Shown: positions 49,353 through 60,429, counted from the stretch's first letter. The stretch is DNA of 64,000 nucleotides from Microglena sp. YARC (GCA_022414725.1 CM039464.1:28894257-28958256); one strand, 5' to 3'. The notes: generated by a model not told the origin, from the sequence alone. Made by a program: numbers and translations.

Positions 49353-49652
49353 TTACGCCATACAATAACACAGGCCAGCTAAGGCCTCTTCGTCGAACCT
49401 GGCAAGACTCCCATCAGCAGCAGCAACGCCGCGAGTAAACTCCAACATCGCTTCATATCGCTCGGCAGCGCCTCGAGTACTCGTGGCAGAGGACCCCTGG
49501 GGACCAGCGAGGGAGGTTGTGGAAACGCAGATAAGATAAGGTAAACTGGGAAAGATGATGATAATAAGAGTCAGACCGGAAAGTGACGGGGTAGCGACCG
49601 GGTCGTAATGGAGCTAGGATACCAGCAAGGTCGGCATGTAGGGTGTGGATTT
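49353..49652 (-). CDS. Candidate terminal exon, unknown gene
   Basis: Acceptor TTTTACTGCAG at 49653 is followed by a frame open for 65 codons (PLRPGRYPVTFRSDSYYHHL, then LSYLRFHNLPRWSPG). A second frame then continues with AERYEAMLEFTRGVAAADGS to TAA at 49353-49355. Together they read like one exon with a single shift near 49510. Normal amino-acid composition in repeat-poor DNA supports a real gene. The family is unknown and upstream exons were not identified. Confidence 0.35.
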
Positions 49653-49689
49653 CTGCAGTAAAAATAAAATGCGCGCAAGAAAAAAATAT

Positions 49690-50310
49690 ACAGAAAACGC
49701 ACGACGGAGTGACGTTTTAAACTAAGAACGAGGCCGAAGGCAGCCAGATCTGGCCAGACCTGTACAGCGACACCACAATACGGTCAAAATCGCCAGTCGT
49801 TGTTGAAGCCACCGTTATTTTTCGAAACCACTGGTCGAGATTTCACGTGTAATCTGGTGTAATGCGTATTGCATTACGGACTTACCGACCGTACCGAGCT
49901 TACTTCTAGCATTCACCCGGTCGAATCGATAGTCGCGATACAGGTAGCTACGTCCAAAACATTTTCCTCCTGCACACAGTCCCTCAATTCATCGCGTCCC
50001 AAAATCTTGCGAATGCCAAAGCTACAAAGCTCAAAACTTCGCCCCTAATTAAGCATTTCGATCCCGGACACATACTTCAACACAAGTCAACAACGACTCA
50101 CACGAGCCCAGGGACCGACCTCCAGGGGACCCACCAGGGCACCCTACATTTCTAGTTACCCCCAAGCGGAAGAATAACGGTGCCCTTTGCACCCGTAAGA
50201 AGAAACTAACGAACTGTTGTTATAAAATAAACGCACCAAAGGCTTTATCACGGAACGAGACGGTACCCACCGGAGGAACCAGGTGGGTTAGGGTAGAAGG
50301 AGGAGGGATG
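49690..50310. other. No feature recognised
   Basis: Unique-looking DNA of balanced composition without a convincing frame. It could hold the upstream part of the candidate gene ending at 49353. Confidence 0.35.
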
Positions 50311-50329
50311 GATGGTAGGGGCCCAGAGT

Positions 50330-51110
50330 GAAAGGGGGGGGGGGGGGGGGGGGGGGGGGGGGTCGAGGCGACGCAAGGGTGAAAGCGAAAGAAAGAAAGA
50401 CGCCTGTAGGCGTGGTTTGTATTTCTATTTCTTGCTTGGAGACGATGGAGTGGGCAACGTGGACAGAAATAAAATGAACGCCGGAGGACCGTTATATACT
50501 CAACAATCGGCACGCAGTACCAGGGACTCTCTGGGGAGTACCAGGACCGCCACGCACCGCATCCCACCATCAGACAGTTTGGGGGGGCTGGCTGGGCTTG
50601 TGTGTGTGTGTGTGTGTGGGGGGGCGGTGGTGGGGTGGTGGTGTGGGGGGGGGCGAGAATTCTGGGTGTCTGCAGGATTTCATTTGGAGCGGGCTTGTGG
50701 GGTTGGTGGTGGTGGGTTTCGGTTTCCGTGTGTGCGCTGGGGGAGGTATATACGTATTATGCACGAGGCCCAAAGTCGGTGTCAATGGACAGCCCTTGGC
50801 CCCTTGCCAAGGCCTACTCATGAGTGGTCTCAGAATGCATTTGGAATGGGCTGATGTGTGGGGTGGGTGGATGGTGAGCTTGGGTTGTGGTGGAGGTTTT
50901 GTGCTGTGGGGAAGTTAGTTTGGGGGGTGTGATGGGGGACTGCATGGGGGGGGGGGCTGGCGCGGGGGGATTGGAGTAGGCGGGGGGGGGGGGGGGGGGG
51001 ATCCCAAGCGGGGTATACTTTTTATTGCACGAGCCCAAAGTGCGCCAATGAAACTTCCCTTACCAGGCGCCTGCTCAATCGGGTGCACAGAATTTATTGG
51101 AGACCTAATG
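50330..51110. repeat. Poly(G) loci with a shared ~70-bp flank
   Basis: G runs at 50334-50362 and 50986-51000. Blocks 50740-50830 and 51008-51095 are diverged copies of one sequence (ATGCACGAGGCCCAAAGT / TTGCACGAGCCCAAAGTG, then CAATG, CCTTGCCAAGGC / CTTACCAGGCGCC, GAATGCATTTGG / GAATTTATTGG). The same sequence recurs inverted at 52350-52440. Confidence 0.65.
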
Positions 51111-51281
51111 AGGCTGCTCAGACAAATATAAAAAAAATGCCTCAATAAATCGCTGGAATTTATGTCATATACTCCCTATATTCGGTACTCGGAATTAATT
51201 GATCGGCTTGAATCAACTTTCCGTAGAGGATGCTAGTATGCTACCTCCTGCCTTCACTGAGTACCGGACGCGTCTTAAGTA

Positions 51282-51533
51282 TTGGCAAACGTTTTGGCAA
51301 ACGAACCTTTGCCAAACCGGTTTATATATTATATTATGCTCGAACCTGAGACCACTCCAGCTGGTTCGTCTTTCGGTTACCATGGTACTTTGCAGTACAC
51401 CGGTTTTATTACCGCCCCTCCATGTGTGGGTAGCGACTTCGGTACATCAGCCGTACTGCCGGATGCACCAAACGGGTGCGCTAGGGAACCTAAGGGTTCG
51501 CCCTACAAAGTGCATTTAGACCGCACCAACTGA
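51282..51533 (+). CDS. Unrecognised 83-residue ORF (weak)
   Basis: Open frame of normal composition ending at TGA 51531-51533. It includes GTLQYTGFITAPPCVGSDFG, which faintly recalls the Y.GSLT.PPC motif of alpha-carbonic anhydrases, but zinc-ligand residues and the rest of the fold are absent. No neighbouring exon was found. Confidence 0.2.
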   Translation: MANVLANEPLPNRFIYYIMLEPETTPAGSSFGYHGTLQYTGFITAPPCVGSDFGTSAVLPDAPNGCAREPKGSPYKVHLDRTN

Positions 51534-51539
51534 CGTTTG

Positions 51540-52260
51540 CAAACGGCAGGCAGCTTGATAAACTCGCAAATACAGGCACCCATTCTCCGACTCGAAGCAA
51601 ATTTCAGACAAGTTGTATCTTCAGTCACGTCACCTCATCTCCAGGTAGATTTAAGTCAAAACTGCGCCCGAACCACTTGACGTTGGGATTCGACAGTCAA
51701 GTCATCCCGAAGGAGACTGCCTAGTCACAGCCAGAGGGTGCACAGCCCCAGTTTATGAGTTAACGCGCAACTGTGTACCAAAGCGCGGTTTACGAGACAC
51801 ACGTTCCGCAAGAACAGCCACGAGGGCAGCAACAAGGTTTACGAGGGCAGCAACAAGGTTGCACACACCGCACATTGCACACCGCACACAAAAACAACCC
51901 TATGACAGCGGGCTCAGCGAGGCTTCCTCATACCTCCAGCGGATCCCCATTCAATTGCCAACACAAGGGCGGCCACGCCCTTGTTTCTTTACCCTCGCCC
52001 AGAAGGCAGCAGTGCAGCACTCGATCCGAGCTCCTACGTATCCTGATGAGGAGGGGTAAATGGACAGACTAGGTAGTCTGATGAGAAAGTTTGAAGTGAA
52101 CATTGTCTTGCACTACGGTGTCTGCATTTATGCCCTACATTTCCTTTGTACTGCCAAAAGCAGGAGTACCCCAGGGCCACAGAATTTTCAGCCAGGCGAT
52201 CGATTGGTTCTGAGAACGGAATGTAATGCATGTAACTAGGCGATATAAAAAGTACCTTTT
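51540..52260. other. No feature recognised
   Basis: Mixed DNA. ACGAGGGCAGCAACAAGGTT is directly repeated at 51821-51860. No gene seen. Confidence 0.35.
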
Positions 52261-52261
52261 C

Positions 52262-52573
52262 AGGTCCATTCTGAGCACTCATTTAGGGGGGGCGGGGGGG
52301 GGGGGGGGGGGGTCAGCCCTCATTTGTTTTTTGCTAACTTTTTACTCAGACCTCCAAATGAAATTCTGAGACCACCTATGAGTAGGCCATGTAAGGGGTT
52401 AGTCTATTAGCACCACTTTGACCTCATTAATAAGTATTTACCCCCCCCCCCCCCCCCAACCTTCTCCCCCAAACTCCACCCCACCAGAGTATGGAGAGGG
52501 TAAATGGCTGGGTCTGGGTTGATAATATGGTGGTGAATGGTGGGTAATATGGGGAGTATGGGTGTGTGGTGGG

Positions 52574-52637
<64 letters not shown>

Positions 52638-52666
52638 CCATCGACCCCCCCCCCCCCCCCCCCCCA
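52262..52666. repeat. Poly(G)/poly(C) cluster including a 59-nt C run
   Basis: G run at about 52290-52311 followed by GTCAGCCCTCATTTG and TTTTTTGCTAACTTTTTACT. C runs at about 52440-52457, 52578-52636 (59 nt) and 52645-52665. The runs flank an inverted copy of the family sequence at 50740. Confidence 0.85.
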
Positions 52667-52699
52667 CCACACCACACCCCCAACAGCCCCCGTCTCACC

Positions 52700-53390
52700 C
52701 TCGCACCATGCGACAACACCAAAACGAGGCCGAGTTGGTAGGACCCAAGGGGAAAGTGTGGCTGAACCATGCTTAGAAAATGACCTGCTGACTGTTTTGT
52801 TTTAAATAATAAGAACTCCAGTTTTGGCCGCCCCCCTGCAAGGTGAAGGGTGGCCTACAGTACTCGGGCCAACCCAGAGGGGTGCAGAACTGATTTTTGA
52901 CTATCACCACAATCCCTATGTGGGAATTCGAGCGATGCCATATTGTGCGCCATACTGTTAACCCCCAGAATCCATATCTAAGTTTTATAAAAAGGGGTCA
53001 TTTCTATTTAACGGGGGGGGGGGGGGGGGGGAGGGGTCAGCCCTCCCCAGGTTATTTTAGGCGTTGGTGGAATGCCTATCTTTTTTTTATACTCCCGGCC
53101 AAAGACATGGTTAAATGTCCAAGACAATAATGTTCTTGATGCATGCTTATGCCCAGAATAACTCATTTGAGTCACACTTGAATCTGGTTTGAATTGAAAA
53201 AATGTAAAAAGGATTCCGCCATTGGTAACCTGACCTTGAACTTGTTAAATGGCTCATCCAGCAGCAATATACATGGCTGGCTGGATTAACAGTAAGGGAA
53301 CCCGTTGTACGCAGCGGAAGAGAAAAGTTCTACCCACCTCAATCTGACAAGCGTCTACCATCGCGCTTGACAACGACATGCAACGCTCAG
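52700..53390. other. Gene-poor stretch with one more poly(G) locus
   Basis: G run 53013-53031 followed by GGGGTCAGCCCTCCCCAGG, matching the flank at 52311. Otherwise nothing recognised. Confidence 0.45.
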
Positions 53391-53397
53391 GGTTACC

Positions 53398-53470
53398 GCT
53401 CCTCAAGGGGGAATCGAACCCCCGACCCCGCTTCATTTCAGCGATTTGAAGTGTACCACTAGACCAATTG
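53398..53470 (-). tRNA. tRNA-like sequence (probable pseudo-tRNA)
   Basis: Minus strand has A box TGGTCTAGTGG (53456-53466) and B box GGTTCGATTCC (53410-53420) inside a perfect 5-bp T stem GGGGG/CCCCC. Spacing is tRNA-like (about three bases longer than in tRNA-Glu). The arm CTTCA/TGAAG has an 11-base loop instead of seven. The 3' acceptor strand TTGAGGA has no matching 5' strand at the expected place. Most likely a decayed tRNA or tRNA-derived repeat; no anticodon is assigned. Confidence 0.35.
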
Positions 53471-53504
53471 TATCACTGCAACGGGCTAGGAGTGGATATA
53501 AACC

Positions 53505-54760
53505 CTCACAGTCCCACCCCATACCCATCCATGCATGCTACAACGCATCTTCATCCACGTTAGCACAGCCCCACCCCATACCCATGGATCCATGCATGCT
53601 ACAACGCTTCTTCACCCACACCCTTACAGCCACATCCCCTACACATCCATCCATGCTACAAGACATGCTCACTCACACCCTCACAGCCCCACCCCTTACC
53701 ATACCCATCCATGCATGCTACAACCCATCTCCACCCACACCTCCACCTTAACAGCCCCACATCCTACACATCCATCCATGCTACAAGACATCCTAACTCA
53801 CACCCTCACAGCCCCACCCCTACCCGTCCATGCATTGCAACAACGCATCTTCACCCACCCCCACCCCACCCCCACCCCCTACACATCCATCCATTACAAG
53901 ACTCCTCACCCCCAGCCTCCCACCCCCTACCCATTCATGCATGCTACTCATACGCAATCTTCACCACACCTGCCACAGCCCTCCCCCTACCCATCCATCC
54001 ATGCTGCAACACATGCTCACTTACACCCTCACAGCCCCCCCCTCTACCCCTCCATGCATGCTATAATGCATCTTAACCCAGACCAACAACCTCACACAGT
54101 GCCCACCCCCTACCTACCCCTCCATGCATGCCTACAACGCATCTTCACCCACACCCCACAACCTCACAGTCCCCCACCACCTACCCCTCCATGCATACTA
54201 CAACGCATCTTACCCACACCCACAAACCTCACAGTCCCCCCCTACCCCTCCATGCATGCTACAAGGCATCTTCACCCACACCCACAACCTCACAGTCCCC
54301 CCCCGCCTAACATCCATGCATGCTACAAGGCATCCCCCCCCCCCCCCCCCCCCCCCCCCTCCCCTCCCCCTCCCCCCCCTAACATCCATGCATGTACAAG
54401 GCATCCTCCCCCCCCCCACCACCCCTCCCTACTCATCCATGCATGCTACAAGGTATCCTCACCCACACCCTCACCCACATACCCTTATAATCAATACATG
54501 CTACAAGCCATACTCAACCACAACCTCACAAACACACATTCACCTACCATGCATGCTACAAGGCACCATCACAGCCCCTCCCCGGCTCCCCCTACCCATC
54601 CATCCATGCTACAAGGCACCCTCGTACAAACCATCACTAACACTACGCATCCATGCATGCTACAATGCTCCATCAGATCCCCTCAACCCACCTATTAATC
54701 CATGCTGCAAGGCACCCTTACGCACTAACCCTTCCCATCCATCCGTGCTACTTCCGTCAT
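53505..54760. repeat. ~60-bp minisatellite (CCATGCATGCTACAACGCAT)
   Basis: About twenty units with CATCTTCACCCACACC, CTCACAGCCCCACCC and CCATCCATGCATGCTACAA, and C runs near 54338 and 54410. It fills the region downstream of the exon at 54792 on the minus strand. Confidence 0.92.
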
Positions 54761-54791
54761 GGGTCAGTGCAAAGAAGAAGTGGTAACAAAC

Positions 54792-55032
54792 CTTTGCTCC
54801 TCCAGGCACCCTGCCCACAAGCTTGTCCAACCTGTCCCCGAAGCTGTATACCATAGTCTTCAATGATCCTGCGACCATAACCATTTGAATGGATCCCTTC
54901 CTATAACGCTGTGAACGCGCTCCACCCATCACCCATCCTTCCAGCGCGCTGAAAACGTCGACTGCGTAGTAGATCAGTAGATCACCCTGCCTTAGGCACA
55001 GCCGTGAGTCTCTGCCGACTCGAGCGTCTGCC
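54792..55032 (-). CDS. Exon of an unknown minus-strand gene
   Basis: Bounded by acceptor TTATTCCAG (55033) and donor GTTTGT (54791). Open for 80 codons with globular-protein composition: RLCLRQGDLLIYYAVDVFSA, EGWVMGGARSQRY, then a C-terminal part KTMVYSFGDRLDKLVGRVPG. No family is recognised. The sequence upstream (55040-55160) is also open but has poorer composition. The gene must extend in both directions; other exons were not found. Confidence 0.5.
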
Positions 55033-55498
55033 CTGGAATAATGAGACGGCTGGTTAGCCGTAGGAAAGGTGTGAGAAACAGCAATGCTCAATTCTCGGCA
55101 GAGATATAGAATGCTAATTCTCGCAGAGATAGAAATTTGACTTTCAGTTTTTGACACCGAAAGGGCACCGGGCGCCCTTCCGTAGGCCTGTTGGGTGCCA
55201 AACGTTCGATGTTTAGGATGGGGCGATGATTTGAATTACATACCGGTATCACAGGCGATAACAATTGCGCAGAACTGTGAACAGAATGTCACACGCTGTG
55301 ACCAAGTGTCTGTCTGTGTTGGAGAGCTCTAGTCGAAGCTTCCCGAGCTAGCGAGTGCCGCGCTTTCAACGCGTTCGACCAACTAGGGTCGAGTGTAGGG
55401 AGTTGCAAGTTAGGCCAGCCCGCTTGAAACCTACCTACCTTCCCGACCTGGCACCAAAGTAACGACTACTGATAATTGTCGGCAGCTGGCGGCAGTTA

Positions 55499-56181
55499 CA
55501 GCTTGTTTCCAACCAGTTGGAGGTCCGGTTGAGCGGCGGTTAAACTCGTTATTTTCGGCGCTAACCGGTGTTTGGTCGGAAACACAAAAAGTTGAGGTCC
55601 GGTTAAAGACCAACTGCCCCGGTTAGTGCAAACGGCGCACCCCCCCCGCCGTGAAGAAAGTTGAGGGCGGTTAAATTCGGTTGTGCATTAGATCTGGTGA
55701 CGTCACGAAATTGGCGCGCGCCCTCTTAAAAATCATGCTGCTTTGGAGTGCCCGCATCCTTTCTTTCTTTTCGGACACTCATCATTGATCGCACGGTTTC
55801 ACCAAGATGGATTCGCAGCAGCAGGGCACCGTCCCTGCCACGCAATTTTCGAACTGATCTTCCTGAGGGCAGGCGCAGATGCGTGTTCTAGATCTGACCG
55901 CGCCAGCAGAAGAAAACTACGCCAATTTGAGGTCCATCGGCTGCAACAGCTGCAACAGCAGCAACAGCAGCAGCATCAGCTGAAATCAGCGTCTGGATAG
56001 CGAGGAAGTGCTGCGCTGCGCATTTGACACGTTGATCCATTTTGAGATGACCTGGCCAGATGCAAAAGACTGCTCAACTGGTGGAATGTTTCCAACCAGT
56101 TAAGGGTCCGGTTAGAGGTCGAGTCTAAACCCTCCGAAACACAATCCTTAACCGGACCTCCAACTGGTTGGAGACAAGCTG
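55499..56181. mobile_element. PIF/Harbinger-like non-autonomous DNA element
   Basis: About 32-bp terminal inverted repeats: CAGCTTGTTTCCAACCAGTT, then GGAGGTCCGGTT, on the left, and the inverse AACCGGACCTCCAACTGGTT, then GGAGACAAGCTG, on the right. Flanked by the 3-bp direct repeat TTA (55496-55498 and 56182-56184), typical of PIF/Harbinger. Internal subterminal copies of GGTCCGGTTA occur on both sides. The middle has a TATA-like TCTTAAAAATC and an ATG (55806) with a short frame MDSQQQGTVPATQFSN, perhaps the remnant of an autonomous element's gene, and a CAG-repeat run. No transposase. Confidence 0.75.
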
Positions 56182-56205
56182 TTAATCACGAGTTCCAGCC
56201 CGCAG

Positions 56206-56243
<38 letters not shown>
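56206..56243. repeat. Poly(C) tract, 38 nt
   Basis: Uninterrupted C run 25 bp beyond the right end of the Harbinger-like element. Confidence 0.9.
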
Positions 56244-56246
<3 letters not shown>

Positions 56247-56443
56247 CCCTCAATCAATTCGCCTATCTAAACCCTGAGAACCTGTTTGATTTTCGCTGTT
56301 ATCTGCGTTAGTATTGCCACCATCTAGGCCCCTCAATTACTTTCTGCGCACGCAATCCTGTGCAGCAACTAGCTCTCTGGGAACCCTTCTCACACCAGCA
56401 TGCTCGCACAGGCTCAGTCTACAGTAGCGCGCCATTAGCTCAA

Positions 56444-59400
56444 ATGCTACTTGCAGTCTTGCTGCTCCTCGCATTTGCCAGTAACATCCACGGGCAAACG
56501 AGCGTCCCACTTCCTGGTAATTCCTTCGCGCTTTAGCACCTCGCACGGATTTGATGTGAAGTTTGCGACAATTGCACCGAGCTCGCTGAATACACCCCTC
56601 GCAGGCAATGCAAAAAACGTCACTCTCGCTGTGTGGGTGCGTGGACCCACCTTGAATGCGAGAGCACAAGCCATCCCATTGCTGCAGGGCAAGGACGATG
56701 GCAGAGGAACTGAATGGAATCTAGCTGTTCAGCCAGCTATGGCTGGCTCCAATGTGGGTTTGACGCTGTGTTTCATTTCTAGTTTTGGCAACCTGCACAT
56801 ACAGGTGCAATCACACACAGACTCACACAGACAGACCCCCACCCACCCACCCACACCAACACCCACACATCACACACATATGGTTCCCAAGTTCATCGTA
56901 GGTGAACCCAGGTGACCATCACGAATAATTCATCGTCAACTTTTTGGTTCCAGTGGCAATGACTAAGATCCCAATAGGTACACTAGGCATTGATTTATGG
57001 CATACCTGCGCTTTTTTGCATGGTAGAGGAAGGGGGGGAGGGGATGCAAGCAACGTGCGTTGGTGGAGATGATGATTGGCATGGTGGTCATCAGAAAGCA
57101 AAACGACTCGGCTGCTGTCCTGGTGCGTGTTGGGTCGTGTGTGTGTGTGTGTGTGTGTGTGGTGGTGTGGGTGGGGATGCGAGCAATGTGCGTTGGTGGA
57201 GATGATGAATGGCATGGTGGCCATCAGAAAGCAGAACGACTCGGCTGCTGTCCTGGTGTGTGTTGGGAAGGGGCGTGTGGGTGTGTGTGGTGGGGGGGGG
57301 AATGGGTGGTGTGGTGGTAGGAAGGGGTGTGGTGGTGATGTTGGTGACGACGCGCTGAAGCCGATGACGCCAAGCAACGTGTGTTGGTGGAGATGATGAA
57401 TGGCATGGTGGCCATCAGAAAGCAGGACGACTCGGCTGCTGTCCTGGTGCGTGTTGAGAAGGGTTGGGTAATGGTGTGTGTGCGTGTGTGTGTGTTACCA
57501 TGATTCACCAAACGTGAAAGCCTGGTACCTCCACGCCTTGATGGTATTTGAAACCATAGGTCCTGATGGCTATGCTCTGATGACATCTGAAGCCACAGCG
57601 TTTTTCATGGTTTGACTTCAGATGTCATCAGAGTGATGCTCTGATGTGTCATCAGAGTGATGCTCTGATGACATCTGAAGTCACACCATGAAGCTCTCAT
57701 GACATCAGAAGTTCGCCGATTTGCCACACGTCGCACGGAATGAGAAACTGTGCTGCTCAGCATGGCATGCAAAGGCTTTGTTTGGAAATACCAAGGTGTT
57801 CATCCCTCTGATCAGTATTTTGTTTTCACATCTTGTTACTATCATGATTTCACTTTGCCCATCACATTATTATGCTTTTAATTGTCCCGTTTTCATGTTT
57901 TCATGTTTTTCATTTTCATTTTTTTAATTATCATGTATTCACGTTGCCCATCACACGCTTTGAACCGAAAAAACATCTAGAAAAGTGAACGCTCTACAAA
58001 CCTTTACGCTTGCTTATTTTATTTTGAGACTCGAACTTGATCTTGGTTGCATAACTTCAGCCAGTAATTTGGCTGCTCACCGTCTTAGGTAGTAATTTTA
58101 TTTTACCAGGAAAAATGCAAACAATGTATTTTGATACCCACTGCAGGCTGAGCTTGCGTTTTGTATTGGTCAAAACCCTTGCCGTCTTAGGTAGGAAATT
58201 TGTTTTTACCAGGAAAAATGCAAACAGTGTATTTTGATGCCCACTGCAGGCTCAGCTTGCGTTTTGTATCGGTCAGAACCCCACGCTCTGCCAGTACCTG
58301 GAGCTTGGTCATCCGTTTCAGCCTGGAGATGGAGTAGCTGAGCAGCAGCTGCAAGTTACTCTTGTATGGACAGATGTACATGCCACCCAACTGTACATCA
58401 ATGGGCAGTACGCAGCAACAGCAGCTCAGATTTTGCCCTTGGGTGGGGTTGATGACAAGACTGCACAGGCTCGGTGCAGGTGCAAGTTGCACACCCTGTG
58501 CTTTGACGGGGTGAACAATGAGCAGCCAGGCCCCTTCTCTGGGTCTCGCATCAAGCCAGGTCAACTGCCATTGAGTTGGGAGGGTACAGATCAGGAAGTA
58601 GAGGGTTTAGCCCATACCCCCGCCGTGTCGGTGCTGCTGGCTGGCTGGCGAACCCAACTAAAAGGAAGGAGGAGGTGGTGGCAGGGGAGCAGTTGGATGG
58701 TGAGGATGGTGCAGGTGGTGAGGATGGAGCTGGTAGTGGTCAGCCAGCCTTCTTGTTGGTTTATCAGCTCGCTGTTTGGGACACTGCGCTACCTGCCCAC
58801 CTGATATCTCTCCTTCCCAGCGTTTCCTTCCCGCCCGACGCAGTGACTGATGCCTTCGCATCTTCTCTGCCTAATTCCTTCACCACTGAGGGAAGCTGCC
58901 GGTCAAGCCTTGTTCAGGCAGCCTGGCAGGCATGCCCACGCCTGGGTTCCAGCCAGCTTCTGCAATGGACCCGGGGCTAGACAAACTCTTGGATGCCAGC
59001 TTGGCAGGCAGCCTGGCAGCCATGCCCACGCCTGGGTTCCATCTAGCTTCAGCGAAGGACCTGGGGCTTGACCATCACTTGGATGCCAGCCTGGCAGGCA
59101 GCCTGGGGATTGACAATCACTTGGATGCGGAACAAGGCATGTACGGCGGAGGAGGAAGCCCTGGGGCTGGGGCTGGGGCTTCTGCTAAGGACACTCGTAA
59201 CGTTTATTTTTCCATCACTAAGTTCCTACAACTCCTGCTGACCGTGTTGCTGCAAACACAACCAAAACCAGGAGACAGTAGGCACTTGTACACTGGGCAA
59301 GAGATACGCCAGATGGGCGTGGGTTCCAAGAAAGGGCTGAGGCGTATGCTGCAGGTTGTTTCATCTCCCTCCCACGCACTTGAAGGGCTGAAGCGAATGC

Positions 59401-60316
59401 TGCCTGGCTCTTCTGCTCCCCTCCAGGTAGGACAGTTTGTTCCAACCAACCAACCTACTAACCAACAAGCCAACTAACCAACCAACAAACCAACGAACCA
59501 ACCAACAAGCTGACCAATTAACCAATCAATCACCAACCAACCAACCAAGCAATACTCACTGCCCCTGCACCAGGTAGGATAGTTTGTTCCAACCAACCAA
59601 CCAACCAACCAACTAACCATCCAACCAACTAACCATCCAACCAACTAACCATCCAACCAACTAACCATCCAACCAACTAACCAACCAACTAACCAACCAA
59701 ACCACCAACCAACCAACAACCAACAAACAAACAAACTGACCAATTAACCAATCACCAACCAACCAAACCAACCAAGGCAATACTCACTGCCCCTGCAACC
59801 AGGTAGGACAGTTTGTTTCCAACCAACCAATCAGCAACCAACCAACCAACCAATACTCACTGCCCCTGCAAACAGGTAGACAGTTTGTTCCAACCAACCA
59901 ACCAACCAACCAACAACAAACCAACCAACCAACAACCAACCAATACGCATTGCCCCTCCACAACGGTAGGACAATTTGTTCCAACCAAGCCGACTAACTA
60001 ACCCAACCAACCAAACTGGCCAACTAACCCATCACTAACCAAACCAACCAACCAACCAACCAAGCAATAACTCATTGCCCTCCACCAGGGCGCCTCTGAT
60101 GGATGAGGAGCAATTCTGCAGGATGCCCCCTCTCCTGCAGCACCTGCGATTCGTGCTATAGCGAAAGTACTAAGTTGTGGGCTAGCAGTGGGTTTGAACC
60201 TGATCGCCATCATAGCCATCATAACGATATTCTACGTCTTCCACCTACGGTCCAATCGTATGTGTGGGGTTGAATGTTTGGGTTTGAATCATGGGTTTGA
60301 ATGTTTGGTGGTTTAA
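56444..60316 (+). CDS. Secreted/type I membrane protein with LamG-like (concanavalin-fold) region
   Basis: First exon 56444-56804 starts with a signal peptide (MLLAVLLLLAFASNIHG) and continues, after a one-base shift at the TTTAG near 56535, as a beta-rich segment (NVTLAVWVRGPTLNARAQAI, LTLCFISSFGNLHIQ). Exon 58250-59426 (acceptor CACTGCAG) contains VTLVWTDVHATQLYINGQYA, the strand pair typical of LamG/pentraxin folds, then a Gly/Glu linker and two diverged copies of LDASLAGSLAAMPTPGF. Two frame shifts are needed, near 58640 and 58920. Donor CTCCAG|GTAGG at 59426 is phase 0. The last exon 60122-60316 (acceptor AATTCTGCAG) is in phase and encodes a membrane helix ([20 protein letters not shown]), LRSNR and a short tail. 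One or more middle exons are probably near 56956-57460. Likely a surface adhesin or carbohydrate-binding protein. Confidence 0.6.
57035..57465 (+). repeat. Triplicated ~85-bp coding-like unit with TG/GGGT spacers
   Basis: CGTTGGTGGAGATGATGAAT, then GGCATGGTGGCCATCAGAAA and GCAGAACGACTCGGCTGCTG, recurs at about 57058, 57190 and 57380. One frame reads ALVEMMNGMVAIRKQNDSAA. A split exon candidate 56956-57030 (IGTLGIDLWHTCAFLH) precedes it. This looks like exon or exon-edge copying in the LamG gene. Confidence 0.7.
57555..57712. repeat. Palindrome cluster CTCTGATGACATCTGAAG
   Basis: CTCTGATGACATCTGAAG at about 57574 faces its exact inverse CTTCAGATGTCATCAGAG at about 57620. A shortened copy and a third full copy (57662-57680) follow. 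The arms could form an 18-bp stem. Intron of the LamG gene. Confidence 0.8.
58075..58175 (+). repeat. Acceptor-edge copy of LamG exon 58250-59426
   Basis: About 100 bp upstream of the real acceptor, AAAAATGCAAACAATGTATT ... CCCACTGCAGGCTGAGCTTG, then CGTTTTGTATTGGTCAAAACC, repeats the intron end plus about 35 coding bases with the AG intact. Confidence 0.88.
59430..60080 (+). repeat. (CCAA)n array with donor-edge copies of the LamG exon
   Basis: AACCAACCAACC repeats with four copies of CACTGCCCCTGCACCAGGTAGGACAGTTTGTT-like sequence (about 59560, 59790, 59860 and 59950) that match the genuine donor CCCCTCCAG|GTAGGACAG. Confidence 0.85.
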
Positions 60317-60429
60317 TGTTTTGGCTGTTTGGGGGTTAGAGATGTTTGAGCCACAAGCCGGGGGCATTTAGGGTTTGATTTGGAATGCGAATACCCTCCT
60401 GCAGTGTAGCACTCCATGCTTATGTAGCG

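Noticed and set aside
51282..51533. Alpha-carbonic anhydrase fragment
   Set aside because: Only a short PPC-containing segment resembles the family. The histidine ligands and surrounding motifs are missing.
53535..54786. 387-codon plus-strand Pro/His/Thr-rich ORF
   Set aside because: Translation of the CCATGCATGCTACAA minisatellite. Frame integrity follows from unit length and is broken by C runs.
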